This document shows, in pieces, positions 53,718 to 62,315 of a stretch of 64,000 nt of DNA. The position numbers and the translations under genes were made by a program. Under the pieces are notes generated by a model that was not told where the DNA came from, did no database searches, and was given only the letters and a program-made list of their open reading frames with translations. The first letter of the stretch is position 1; every line of letters starts with the position of its first letter. This DNA is from an uncultured Pelagibacteraceae bacterium (GTDB lineage Bacteria > Pseudomonadota > Alphaproteobacteria > Pelagibacterales > Pelagibacteraceae): assembly GCA_902596745.1 (NCBI GenBank), contig CACJUZ010000001.1:186001-250000 (forward strand). Direction: 5' to 3'.

Positions 53718-54610
53718 TAAATAAAACGCTCTAATTCTGTAATCAAATTTGAATTATTCAAATTTAATTTATTTGATTCAAATATTTTTTTTATAATAGC
53801 GACTCTATCATTATTTAAATTTTGTATATTTAATTCTTTTTTATATTTGTAAAAATAATATTGATTTATTAAAAAAATTGCAAAATTGAAATAATCAGAA
53901 TTTTTTTTTATTTTACTTAATTTTAATAGTTTATCAATATTTGTTACAATTTTATCATTTAAATCGATTTTTTCTTCTAAAACAATTTTATTGAATTTAA
54001 AATAATTACCAGGTGTTAGTGTTGAGTTTTTTGAGTCAATTTTTTCCTCTATCATAAAATCAGAAATTAAATTATTAATAATATTATATTTTTCTTTTTC
54101 ATTTAAAAAGATCTTAATTTCTATTGATCTTGATTTTAATGTTTCAAGTAAATCCTGTCTTTGATTGTTTATTAGGATGAAATAATTTATTTTAGAGGGT
54201 TCCTCAATCATTTTAAGTAAAGCATTTACACAGTTTTTATTTAGGTATTCAACATCATCAAAAATAATAAATCGATACATATTGTTAATTGATGACTTTT
54301 GTAAATTAGTTTTTAATGCTCTGATATTTTCAATTTTAATATTATTATTATTACAATTGAAATAAAAAATATTGGAGTCATAATTTTGTTTAATATTTTG
54401 AAATATCTTGTTTGATTCAAAAATTAATCCATTTTTTAAATCATAATTCTTCTTATCATATAAGTAAGCCATAAAATGATGTATTAACGTAAATTTTCCC
54501 TGTCCTTTTTTTCCAGATAACATTAGTGTTTTAGGTAATTTTTCAATATCAGATAACTTAACTAAATCAAATAAATGCTGAGTTAGACCATATAATTTTT
54601 GCGAGGTCAT
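53717..54610 (-). CDS. holB: DNA polymerase III delta' subunit-like protein
   Basis: Clamp-loader subunit, 297 aa. LPKTLMLSGKKGQGKFTLIHHFMAYL is a degenerate Walker A region with Phe instead of Ser/Thr after the lysine, as expected for the non-hydrolysing subunit; RFIIFDDVEYLNKNCVNALLKMIEEPSKINYFILI is the Walker B and sensor 1 region, and TLKSRSIEIKI follows. The C-terminal collar is highly divergent. It is between tmk and metG, the usual alphaproteobacterial place. Confidence 0.87.
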   Translation of the reverse strand: MTSQKLYGLTQHLFDLVKLSDIEKLPKTLMLSGKKGQGKFTLIHHFMAYLYDKKNYDLKNGLIFESNKIFQNIKQNYDSNIFYFNCNNNNIKIENIRALKTNLQKSSINNMYRFIIFDDVEYLNKNCVNALLKMIEEPSKINYFILINNQRQDLLETLKSRSIEIKIFLNEKEKYNIINNLISDFMIEEKIDSKNSTLTPGNYFKFNKIVLEEKIDLNDKIVTNIDKLLKLSKIKKNSDYFNFAIFLINQYYFYKYKKELNIQNLNNDRVAIIKKIFESNKLNLNNSNLITELERFI

Positions 54611-55251
54611 TTTATTCCCAATTTTTTTTTAATTGTTTTAAATATTATATTTTGTAATTGTGATGTGTCTTTTGATGAGTCTAAAACTATATAATTTTTT
54701 TTATTTTTGGACAATTTTAAAAAAGCATTTTGTGCTTTTATATAAAATTTTACAGGAAAATTATCGTATCTATTTTTAATTTTTCTTTTTTTTAATCTTT
54801 TTAAAAATGACTGTTTTTTTACTTTTAATACAAAAGTAAGATTGGGTTTAATCTTTTTAAGTATTTCATTATGTATGTTTTTAATAAATTTTGCAGATAC
54901 TTTTTTGCCATAAACCTGATAAGCCATTGTTGAGTCAACAAATCTATCACAGATTATTATTTTTCTTTTTTTAATTGCAGGTAAAATCTTATTTTTTATA
55001 TGTTCATTTCTTGCAGCTAAATACAAAAGTGTATCTGTATATTTATCAAATTTAATCTTTTTATTTTTCTCAAAATAATCTTTTAAGATAATTTTCCTAA
55101 TAATTTCAGCACTTCTTGTTCCACCAGGCTCCCTGGTAAGAATAATATTTTTTGAAATTCTTTTTAGTTTATTAAATAATATTCGCGCCTGAAATGATTT
55201 TCCACTTCCTTCAATGCCTTCAAACACAATAAAAAAACTTTTTCTATACAT
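54607..55251 (-). CDS. tmk: Thymidylate kinase
   Basis: Phosphorylates dTMP to dTDP. FIVFEGIEGSGKSFQARIL is the P-loop, LTREPGGTRSAEIIRKI the DRX/nucleotide-binding segment, and ICDRFVDSTMAYQVYGK the substrate motif. The C-terminal half is unusually lysine-rich. 214 aa is normal. It overlaps holB by four bases and the carboxypeptidase gene by eight. Confidence 0.95.
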   Translation of the reverse strand: MYRKSFFIVFEGIEGSGKSFQARILFNKLKRISKNIILTREPGGTRSAEIIRKIILKDYFEKNKKIKFDKYTDTLLYLAARNEHIKNKILPAIKKRKIIICDRFVDSTMAYQVYGKKVSAKFIKNIHNEILKKIKPNLTFVLKVKKQSFLKRLKKRKIKNRYDNFPVKFYIKAQNAFLKLSKNKKNYIVLDSSKDTSQLQNIIFKTIKKKLGIK

Positions 55252-56395
55252 CTCCCCAGATCAAATAATTTAAAGACATAAATAAACTTTTAAACACGTT
55301 AACTTTATCTACATTTTCAGAAGCATATACCGGAACTTTTTGAACTAAATCATCTTTTACAAAAACCTCAATTTTGGCAATCTCTTGATCTTTTTTGATG
55401 GGTGCTTTTACAGGTCCGTTATATTTTAAATAAACTTTAAGGTTTCTAGACTCTTTCTTTTTTAATGTTAAAAAAATATCTTCTTTTGTAATGCCTTCAA
55501 CATTAGTTTTTTTTCCTAACCATGATTTAACAGGAAAAATCGTAGAGTTTTTTTTAGATATCAGAAATGTATCAGTGTTTCTAAAACCCCAACTCAAAAT
55601 TTTTAAAGAATCACTTGATCTTGCATTTTTTGTTTGGAAACCACTTGCAACCGCTATTAATCTACGTTCATCTCTTTTCATTGTACTAGCTAAAGAATAC
55701 TTTTCGACAGCTAGATAACCCGTTTTAATACCATCTACACCGACCCTTTTATAAAGTAGAGGATTTCTATTTCCTTGAGTTATTGGGTCACCTCCAGTTC
55801 TATCCCAAGTAAACTTGGTTTCTTTAAAAAGTTCGTAATATTCTGGATAATTTTTGATTAAATATTGTGACATTATTGCTATATCACGTACAGTAGAATA
55901 ATTATCTGGATCATTAATTCCTGAGGAATTAGCAAAATTTGTATTCGTCATACCTATCTCACTTGCTTTTTCATTCATTATATCTGCGAAGTTTTCTTCA
56001 GTACCAGCTATACCTTCAGCGATTGCAATACATGCGTCGTTTCCTGAAGCAATTATTATTCCTTTTAACAAATTTTCAACCGATACTTCATCATTGATCA
56101 TTAAAAACATTGAAGAGTATCCGCTTTGTGATAAACGCCAAGCTTTTTCAGAAATTAAAAATTTATCTTCAAAAGAAAGTTTATTTTGTTTAAGTAAATC
56201 GAAAACTATAATTGAAGTCATTATCTTGGTCATCGAGGCAGGATATATACTCATATCTGGCTCTACTTCATAAAGGATTTCATTAGAATCATGATCAATC
56301 AAAATCGCAGTTTTTACATCAACTTTTGGATTTCCTATAACTGCAATTGTAAATAAAAAGTAAAATGCAATAATTTTTATTAATATTTTATTCAT
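55244..56395 (-). CDS. dacA: D-alanyl-D-alanine carboxypeptidase (PBP5/6 type)
   Basis: Trims the terminal D-Ala from peptidoglycan pentapeptides. A signal peptide (ILIKIIAFYFLFTIAVIG) is followed by the penicillin-binding motifs: SxxK in YPASMTKIMTS, SGN in IIASGNDACIA, and KTG in VDGIKTGYLAVEKYS. The C-terminal beta-rich domain (SWLGKKTNVEGITKEDIFLTL and GPVKAPIKKDQEIAKIEVFV) and a terminal hydrophobic helix probably anchor it to the membrane. 383 aa. The family is certain; dacA versus dacC is not distinguishable. Confidence 0.93.
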   Translation of the reverse strand: MNKILIKIIAFYFLFTIAVIGNPKVDVKTAILIDHDSNEILYEVEPDMSIYPASMTKIMTSIIVFDLLKQNKLSFEDKFLISEKAWRLSQSGYSSMFLMINDEVSVENLLKGIIIASGNDACIAIAEGIAGTEENFADIMNEKASEIGMTNTNFANSSGINDPDNYSTVRDIAIMSQYLIKNYPEYYELFKETKFTWDRTGGDPITQGNRNPLLYKRVGVDGIKTGYLAVEKYSLASTMKRDERRLIAVASGFQTKNARSSDSLKILSWGFRNTDTFLISKKNSTIFPVKSWLGKKTNVEGITKEDIFLTLKKKESRNLKVYLKYNGPVKAPIKKDQEIAKIEVFVKDDLVQKVPVYASENVDKVNVFKSLFMSLNYLIWGDV

Positions 56396-57122
56396 ATATT
56401 TTTATGTCTACATCATCGAAATTTAATTGCTTAAGTGCAATGTAATCATTTTTTATCATTTTAATAGTCTTATATGGACCTAAAAAAACCTCAAAATTAT
56501 GTTTATTCTTTTTTTTAATGGATATTTTCCTATTTCTTAGTAATGCTGACTCGGATTTGACCCTTTTTTTTAAGAGGTTGGCTGCTTCTAAAGAATAAAA
56601 ATTACCTAGAATTATTACAAATTTTGGATCTTTCTCAGTTATTTTTTTTGTTGTTTGACCAATGTTACTAATCTTAACTTTTTCAACAGGAGCCTTTACT
56701 TTTAGTTGTTTTTCCTCTTCATACATTTCAGCTTTTTTTGCTATAAAAGACTTATTTTTTTTTAGTTCCTCAACTTCAACATAAGGAAAATTTTCATTTA
56801 ATCCTATTTGATCAGAAATCGATTTTGTGATTAATATTTTATAAAAATCAGGGTAATCTAATTTGTAAGAGTTTTTAGTGATTATATTTTTTCCATTTTT
56901 TGGATTGGATATTTTTAACAAAACACCTCTAGGTAATTTATTATGTGCAATTATTAAATCGTAATTATTGATTTTTCTTTTTATTAATTTACTTTCGTAG
57001 TCCTGATTTGAATAAATATAAGCAAATCCGTTAGAACTAAAAACTGGTTTTTCATATTTATTAGTTTTAACTGCATCACAAGAAACAAAAAACAATAGAA
57101 GAAAAATATATTTAAATTTCAT
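56388..57122 (-). CDS. rlpA: RlpA-like lipoprotein with C-terminal SPOR domain
   Basis: Septal peptidoglycan protein, 244 aa. The lipobox is LLFFVSCDA. Residues about 30-125 are a divergent RlpA double-psi barrel: FAYIYSNQDYESKL, YDLIIAHNKLPRGVLLKISNPKNGK and DQIGLNENFPYVEVEELKKNK. A charged linker leads to a SPOR domain (FVIILGNFYSLEAANLLKKRV) that binds denuded glycan at division sites. The lytic Asp and His of active RlpA are hard to place, so catalytic activity is uncertain. It is between mltB and the carboxypeptidase gene, all envelope genes. Confidence 0.78.
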   Translation of the reverse strand: MKFKYIFLLLFFVSCDAVKTNKYEKPVFSSNGFAYIYSNQDYESKLIKRKINNYDLIIAHNKLPRGVLLKISNPKNGKNIITKNSYKLDYPDFYKILITKSISDQIGLNENFPYVEVEELKKNKSFIAKKAEMYEEEKQLKVKAPVEKVKISNIGQTTKKITEKDPKFVIILGNFYSLEAANLLKKRVKSESALLRNRKISIKKKNKHNFEVFLGPYKTIKMIKNDYIALKQLNFDDVDIKIYE

Positions 57123-58131
57123 TTTTAAACTTGTCCTTTAAAGTACATACAGCTAAAGCAAATCTTAAAGATCTATTCCATTTTAAAATTAACTCATAGT
57201 TATTAAAAACTAAATATGCTGGTTTTAAAGTATTTGATCCTGGTATAATATCTTTGTCAGGAGTAATTATTGCTGCTACCATATTATCATAATTAGAATA
57301 GTTTTCAGAAAACTTTAAATATTTTTTAAAATATTTAACTTTTTTTTTATTTTTTAATTTTCTGGCTGAGGTATTCAAATATTTAATTGGAATTTTTTGT
57401 TTCAGTTCAACTTTAACAAAACATGGTGCATTAGTTTGCCAACCAATTTTCTTAATATAATTTGCTGCAGATGCAAAAGAATCTTCAATTTCTTTCAACT
57501 CAATATTTGAATTATTGTTATAATCTATTGCATAACTTTTAATCGTAGATGGCATAAATTGAAAATTTCCAAAAGCACCCGCCCAAGACCCAAACAAAAT
57601 ACTCTTATCAATTACTTTATTATCGATTAGTTTTAATAGAATTAATAATTCATTAGTAAAAAAAGCACTTCTCCTTTTATCAAAACTTAAAGTAGCTAAC
57701 GAGGATAAAATATCCATTTTTCCAAGATATTTCCCAAAGTTTGTTTCAATGCCCATTAAAGCCAAAAGTAATTCCTTTTCTACTAAAAAAACACTTTCAA
57801 CTTTATTAATTAATTTTTTTTCTTGAGAGTATAACATCAATCCTTTTTTAACTTTTTTGTTATTTGTTCTTTTGCTAATATAAGTGAGAGTGTCCTCATA
57901 AAATTCCGGTTGATATCTATCATACTCAATCACCTTGGGAAGAAATTTAACATTTTTAAGAGTTTCATTTACAGTATTTTCTGAAACTCCCTCACTAATA
58001 GCAAATTTTTTAAAATCATCTAACCAACTATTAAATTTATGATCAGCGGCATAAATTTGTTTTGATGGTATTAAAAAGTAAAATAATAAAAATAATTTAA
58101 TAAAGAATTTAGCCATTTTGTTAGTTATCAT
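57112..58131 (-). CDS. mltB: Lytic murein transglycosylase B family protein
   Basis: Cleaves peptidoglycan glycan strands with 1,6-anhydro ring formation. An N-terminal signal is present (FFIKLFLLFYFLIPSKQIYA). GH103 features: FLPKVIEYDRYQPEFYEDTLTYIS, LLALMGIETNFGKYLGKMDILSSLATLSFDKRRS with the catalytic Glu, and WAGAFGNFQFMPSTIKSYAIDYN. There is no C-terminal peptidoglycan-binding domain. Length 339 aa; a second Met (58116, MAKFFIK) may be the real start. Confidence 0.92.
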   Translation of the reverse strand: MITNKMAKFFIKLFLLFYFLIPSKQIYAADHKFNSWLDDFKKFAISEGVSENTVNETLKNVKFLPKVIEYDRYQPEFYEDTLTYISKRTNNKKVKKGLMLYSQEKKLINKVESVFLVEKELLLALMGIETNFGKYLGKMDILSSLATLSFDKRRSAFFTNELLILLKLIDNKVIDKSILFGSWAGAFGNFQFMPSTIKSYAIDYNNNSNIELKEIEDSFASAANYIKKIGWQTNAPCFVKVELKQKIPIKYLNTSARKLKNKKKVKYFKKYLKFSENYSNYDNMVAAIITPDKDIIPGSNTLKPAYLVFNNYELILKWNRSLRFALAVCTLKDKFKNEI

Positions 58132-58223
58132 AAAAATTTTATTTAAACCAGCATTCCAAAATTAAATAAGATTATTGTTATTTTTTCTTAAAAAGAGTAT
58201 TAGTTTGTTACGTTTCGCATTAT

Positions 58224-58313
58224 GGAGAGGTGGCTGAGCGGTTGAAAGCACTGGTCTTGAAAACCAGCAACGGGGCAACTCGTTCGTGGGTTCGAATCCC
58301 ACCCTCTCCGCCA
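58224..58313 (+). tRNA. tRNA-Ser (anticodon TGA), CCA encoded
   Basis: Acceptor ggagagg/cctctcc, anticodon stem-loop ctggt-cttgaaa-accag giving TGA, a long variable arm caacggggcaactcgttcg as in class II tRNAs, T-arm gtgggttcgaatcccac, discriminator G, and CCA at 58311-58313. It is intact and abuts the stop codon of the convergent sdhE gene without a gap. Confidence 0.97.
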
Positions 58314-58568
58314 TTATAATTTAAAATTACTAAATATTTCTAATATTTTATTTTTTTCAACTTCAATATCTAATTTTTTTGTTTTATAAAAACTGTAGAT
58401 AATTTCGTCCTCTAAATTTAAAAAGTCATAGAGATCTTCCAGCTCAGCTTTAGAAAATTTATTAATATATTTATCAACAAATTTACCAAGTAGTATGTCC
58501 ATCTCCTTAGTACCGCGATAATTTGCTCTATAAATTATTTTTTTCTTTAAAGTTTCTAATTCTTTCAT
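58314..58568 (-). CDS. sdhE: Succinate dehydrogenase assembly factor SdhE (FAD assembly)
   Basis: Promotes covalent FAD attachment to SdhA. The 84-aa helical protein keeps the RGxxE motif: KKKIIYRANYRGTKEMDILLGKFVDKY, followed by LEDLYDFLNLEDEIIYSFY. It sits convergently to tRNA-Ser and divergently from recG, where alphaproteobacteria often place this gene. Confidence 0.9.
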   Translation of the reverse strand: MKELETLKKKIIYRANYRGTKEMDILLGKFVDKYINKFSKAELEDLYDFLNLEDEIIYSFYKTKKLDIEVEKNKILEIFSNFKL

Positions 58569-58593
58569 TTAATTAATGTATTATATATTAACC

Positions 58594-60651
58594 ATGGCTA
58601 TATTTAAAAATAAAGATGATCTTTTTAAAAATATATCTTTTTTAAAGGGTGTTGGTCCAAAATTAAGTAAGTATTTAAAAAATAAAAAAATTGAAAAAAT
58701 TAACGATTTACTGTGGCATTTTCCATATTCATCAACTGATAGATCAAATACAGCAACTCTCGATAAACTGGAAGTAGGAAAAATACAAACCATTAAAGTA
58801 AAAGTTTTAAAATATAATTTTCCACGAATAAGAAATTTGCCTAACAAAGTTATTTGTGAAGATGAATTTGGTAAAATAGATATTATTTTCTTTAATAGCA
58901 GAGAAGGATATATCAAAGCCATCTTACCTGTAAACAAATGGGTTTTAATAAGTGGAAAAATTAATTTTTATAAATCTAAATATCAAATAACAAACCCAAG
59001 TTATATTACTTCGATAGATAAAATTGACTATGTTAAAAGAAATATTCCAAAATATTCGTTGACAGAGGGGTTAAATGAAAAATCTTACAGAAAAATTATT
59101 GAAAAAGTAATTAATAACCTACCCGTTTTAGAGGAATGGCTTGATGAAGAGGTGTTGTATAAGTTTGGTTTTAAATCCTGGAATGAGTCTCTTCTAAAAA
59201 TTCATAATTTTGAAAATGCTGATACAGTTAACAACAAATATATTAGGAGATTAGCTTTGGATGAAATTTTGTCTAATTTAATAGTACTCTCAAAAAATAG
59301 AAAAAAGTTTAAAGAAACTAAAAAGGAAAGTAAATTATTTGATAATTCTTTAGCCAAAATAATACTTAAAAATTTAAACTTTACACTTACTAAAAATCAA
59401 GAAGAGATAATTAAAGAAATTAACGAAGATTTAAAATCAGATAGAAAAATGTTTCGCATACTTCAAGGTGACGTTGGTTCTGGGAAGACCATTGTTTCTT
59501 TTATGACCATAGCTAATGTTCTAGAAATTGGTTGTCAGTCAGCCATGATGGCTCCAACAGCTATATTAGCAGATCAACATTACAACTTAGCAAAAAAAAT
59601 ATTTCATGGAACCGAAATTAGAATAGAACTTTTAACTGGAAAAACTGAGACGAAACAAAGAAAAAAAATACTTGAAGACTTAAAAGATGGTGAAATTGAT
59701 TTGTTGATCGGAACACATGCTTTATTCCAAAAAAAAATTAATTTTAAAAACCTAGGATATGTTGTGATAGACGAACAACATAAGTTTGGTGTGAAACAAA
59801 GAATGTCTCTCGCTGAAAAGGGTGGAAAAAATTGTGATGTTTTATTGATGTCTGCAACTCCAATACCTAGGACAATGATGTTAACAATTTATGGGGATAT
59901 GGATGTTTCAAGACTAATTGAGAAACCTAAAAACAGACTTCCAATATTAACTTATTCGAAGCCTGAGAAAAAGATTGATGATTTAATAAAAATAATAAAA
60001 AAAAATTTATCTGAAAACAATCAAGTTTTTTGGGTATGTCCTTTGATTAAGGACTCACAAATATTTGATTATACGTCTGTTAAAATGAGACTTAAATGGC
60101 TTAAAAAAATATTTCCCTCCGAAACAGGAATTTTACACGGTGAATTAAAACAATATGAAAAAGATTTAATTTTAGAAAAATTTTTAAAAAAAAAAATAAG
60201 ATTGTTAATTTCTACGACTGTTATAGAGGTTGGAATTGATTTTCCAGATGCAAATTTAATAATTATTGAAAATGCAAATAAGTTTGGTTTAGCTCAATTA
60301 CACCAATTACGTGGAAGAGTTGGTAGAGGAAGCAAGCAAGGAAAATGTATTCTTTTATTTAAAGACAATCTGTCAAAAAATAGTGTCCAAAGAATTAAAG
60401 TTTTAAAAAAATCTAGTGATGGGTTTTTTATTGCTGAGGAAGACATGAAAATGAGAGGATTCGGCGACATAATAGGGTATCAACAAAGTGGAGAAAAATT
60501 TTTTAAAATTGCAGATCCTATTAATCATATCGATCTTTTTAATTACGCTGAAAGTTATATAAAAAAAATAGAGAACGAAAATCTTGATAGATTTGATTTT
60601 TTAGTGAAGTTGCATGATAAAGCAGAAATTATATATTCTAAAAATGGTTAA
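58594..60651 (+). CDS. recG: ATP-dependent DNA helicase RecG
   Basis: Remodels stalled replication forks and branched DNA. The N-terminal wedge domain (LLWHFPYSSTDRSN and the OB-fold ILPVNKWVLISGKINFYKSKYQITNP) is followed by helicase motifs: RILQGDVGSGKTIVS (I), MMAPTAILADQHY (Ia), IDEQHKFGVKQR (II, DEQH), LLMSATPIPRTMMLT (III), and the C-lobe ISTTVIEVGIDFPDANL and LAQLHQLRGRVGRGSKQG. The ATG at 58594 (MAIFKNK) is preferred over 58576 because tattat-rich sequence just upstream looks like promoter. About 685 aa. Ends convergently with the DUF502 gene in a shared TTAA. Confidence 0.95.
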   Translation: MAIFKNKDDLFKNISFLKGVGPKLSKYLKNKKIEKINDLLWHFPYSSTDRSNTATLDKLEVGKIQTIKVKVLKYNFPRIRNLPNKVICEDEFGKIDIIFFNSREGYIKAILPVNKWVLISGKINFYKSKYQITNPSYITSIDKIDYVKRNIPKYSLTEGLNEKSYRKIIEKVINNLPVLEEWLDEEVLYKFGFKSWNESLLKIHNFENADTVNNKYIRRLALDEILSNLIVLSKNRKKFKETKKESKLFDNSLAKIILKNLNFTLTKNQEEIIKEINEDLKSDRKMFRILQGDVGSGKTIVSFMTIANVLEIGCQSAMMAPTAILADQHYNLAKKIFHGTEIRIELLTGKTETKQRKKILEDLKDGEIDLLIGTHALFQKKINFKNLGYVVIDEQHKFGVKQRMSLAEKGGKNCDVLLMSATPIPRTMMLTIYGDMDVSRLIEKPKNRLPILTYSKPEKKIDDLIKIIKKNLSENNQVFWVCPLIKDSQIFDYTSVKMRLKWLKKIFPSETGILHGELKQYEKDLILEKFLKKKIRLLISTTVIEVGIDFPDANLIIIENANKFGLAQLHQLRGRVGRGSKQGKCILLFKDNLSKNSVQRIKVLKKSSDGFFIAEEDMKMRGFGDIIGYQQSGEKFFKIADPINHIDLFNYAESYIKKIENENLDRFDFLVKLHDKAEIIYSKNG

Positions 60652-61262
60652 TCAATATCAGACGTTCCAGCAGAAACAATAAATTTAGACGCTTGTTCAA
60701 AACTTATATCTAAAAAAATTAAATTTTTTTTTGGCACCATCAATAAAAAACCACTTGTGGGATTAGGTGTGGTTGGCACAAAAACATTTACTAATTCATT
60801 TCCAATTTTATCGTTTATAATTCCCTTATTTTCTTTTGTAGCGAAACCGACAGCCCAAACATCTTTTTTGGGATATTCAAGCAAAACCACACTTTTTTGT
60901 TTGTTATCACTTTTAGTTAAGCTTTCCGTCATTTGATTTATTGCTGAATAAATAGTTCTTAAAATTGGTATTTTTTTTAAAATTTTGTTTATTAATTCAA
61001 ATATTTTTTTTCCTAAGAATGAAAGTGATAGCCATCCTATGAATGTAATTAAAAAAATTGCAATTATTATTTCCACCCCAGGAATTTCAAAATTTAAATA
61101 ACTATTAGGGTTTAATTCCTTTGGAAGTATTTTTGTTGATATTTTTATAATGAACAATGAAAGATAAAGGGTAATTCCTATTGGTATAAGCACTACAGCG
61201 CCAGCAAAGAAATAGTTTCTTAATCTAGATAAAATTGATCCCTTTTTTCGCTTTTCGGTCAT
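60648..61262 (-). CDS. DUF502 family inner membrane protein
   Basis: A 204-aa protein of unknown function. Two N-terminal hydrophobic segments (NYFFAGAVVLIPIGITLYLSLFIIKI and IIIAIFLITFIGWLSLSFLGK) are followed by a cytosolic or periplasmic domain with IPILRTIYSAINQMTESL, VVLLEYPKKDVWAVGFATKE and VFVPTTPNPTSGFLLMVPKKN, the conserved DUF502 blocks. Neighbours recG and sdhE are common in alphaproteobacteria but give no role. Confidence 0.88.
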   Translation of the reverse strand: MTEKRKKGSILSRLRNYFFAGAVVLIPIGITLYLSLFIIKISTKILPKELNPNSYLNFEIPGVEIIIAIFLITFIGWLSLSFLGKKIFELINKILKKIPILRTIYSAINQMTESLTKSDNKQKSVVLLEYPKKDVWAVGFATKENKGIINDKIGNELVNVFVPTTPNPTSGFLLMVPKKNLIFLDISFEQASKFIVSAGTSDID

Positions 61263-61346
61263 TAACTATAACTTGAGTTTATTATGAAAATTATTATTAA
61301 TATAAAAATTGCAATTAGTAATTTATTATTTAAAATCATGAATCTT

Positions 61347-62183
61347 ATGAAACATATCATAAATAGGAGAAAATTTCTTGGCTTATTTGGTTGTGGTTGT
61401 TGCTCTTTATTAATGCCATCTTGTGCTACAGTACCAATAACTGAAAGGAAACAACTAAGTCTTATACCTGAAGCAACAATAAATAGACAAGCTGCTCAAG
61501 CTTATTCACAATTCAAAAATAAAGCAAAATTAATTACCAAAGGTAGTCAGCTCAAAGAAATTAAAGAAATTGGAAAAAAAATTGAAAAATCTGTAACAGC
61601 TTTTTTTATTAATAAAGGACAAAAGGATCCAACTTCAACATTTGGGTGGGACTATGTTTTGGTAGATAATGACAAAGTAGTCAATGCTTGGTGTATGCCT
61701 GGAGGTAAAATTGCAGTTTATACAGGTTTGTTAAAAATTACAAAAAATACTGATGCTCTATCTATTGTGATGGGCCATGAAATAGCACATGCAGTGGCTA
61801 GACATTCCGTTGAAAGAGCTAGTCAAGCAATGACTATTAATATTGGAACACAGGTAGCAGATGTGTTTTTAGGTGGTGCAATAAATAGAACGCGCAATAC
61901 TGTTGGACAAAATACTGGATTAGATATTTTTCAATTAGGTATTATGAATCCTTTTGGTAGAAAACAAGAAACTGAGGCTGATTATCTTGGACTTATTTTT
62001 TCTTCACTTTCAGGTTATGACATTAGGGAGTCTGTAAAATTATGGGAACGAATGGCTAAAAAAAATGAAGGAAAAGAGCCACCAGTTTTTTTAAGCACAC
62101 ATCCATCTAGTAAAAAAAGAATTGAAAATTTAGAGAACTGGATAAGAGAAGTTATGATTAAGTATCCACCAATATCAACTTGA
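61347..62183 (+). CDS. M48 family metalloprotease, exported lipoprotein
   Basis: Zinc-dependent peptidase of the BepA/YcaL-like group. The ATG at 61347 (MKHIINRRKFLGLFGCGCCSLL) gives a twin-arginine-type signal ending in MPSCATVP, probably a lipobox; the track start (61284) adds a non-homologous N terminus. The zinc motif HEIAHAVARHSVERASQ (HExxH) and the downstream KQETEADYLGLIFSS carry the three ligands. The C terminus HPSSKKRIENLENW is typical of this family. It probably works in outer membrane quality control. Confidence 0.92.
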   Translation: MKHIINRRKFLGLFGCGCCSLLMPSCATVPITERKQLSLIPEATINRQAAQAYSQFKNKAKLITKGSQLKEIKEIGKKIEKSVTAFFINKGQKDPTSTFGWDYVLVDNDKVVNAWCMPGGKIAVYTGLLKITKNTDALSIVMGHEIAHAVARHSVERASQAMTINIGTQVADVFLGGAINRTRNTVGQNTGLDIFQLGIMNPFGRKQETEADYLGLIFSSLSGYDIRESVKLWERMAKKNEGKEPPVFLSTHPSSKKRIENLENWIREVMIKYPPIST

Positions 62184-62191
62184 AGCTGATT

Positions 62192-62267
62192 TGGTGAGCC
62201 CTGATGGACTCGAACCATCGACACCCTCCTTAAAAGGGAGGTGCTCTACCAACTGAGCTAAGGGCCC
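62192..62267 (-). tRNA. tRNA-Lys (anticodon TTT), CCA encoded
   Basis: Minus strand: acceptor gggccct/agggctc with one G-U pair, D-arm tagctcagttggtagagca, anticodon stem-loop ctccc-ttttaag-gaggg giving TTT, T-arm cgatggttcgagtccatc, discriminator A and encoded CCA at 62194-62192. It is nine bases from the end of the M48 gene. Confidence 0.97.
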
Positions 62268-62315
62268 AAAGAAATTTCTTTTACATATAAATCGTCAAAA
62301 ATTCAATGTAATTAA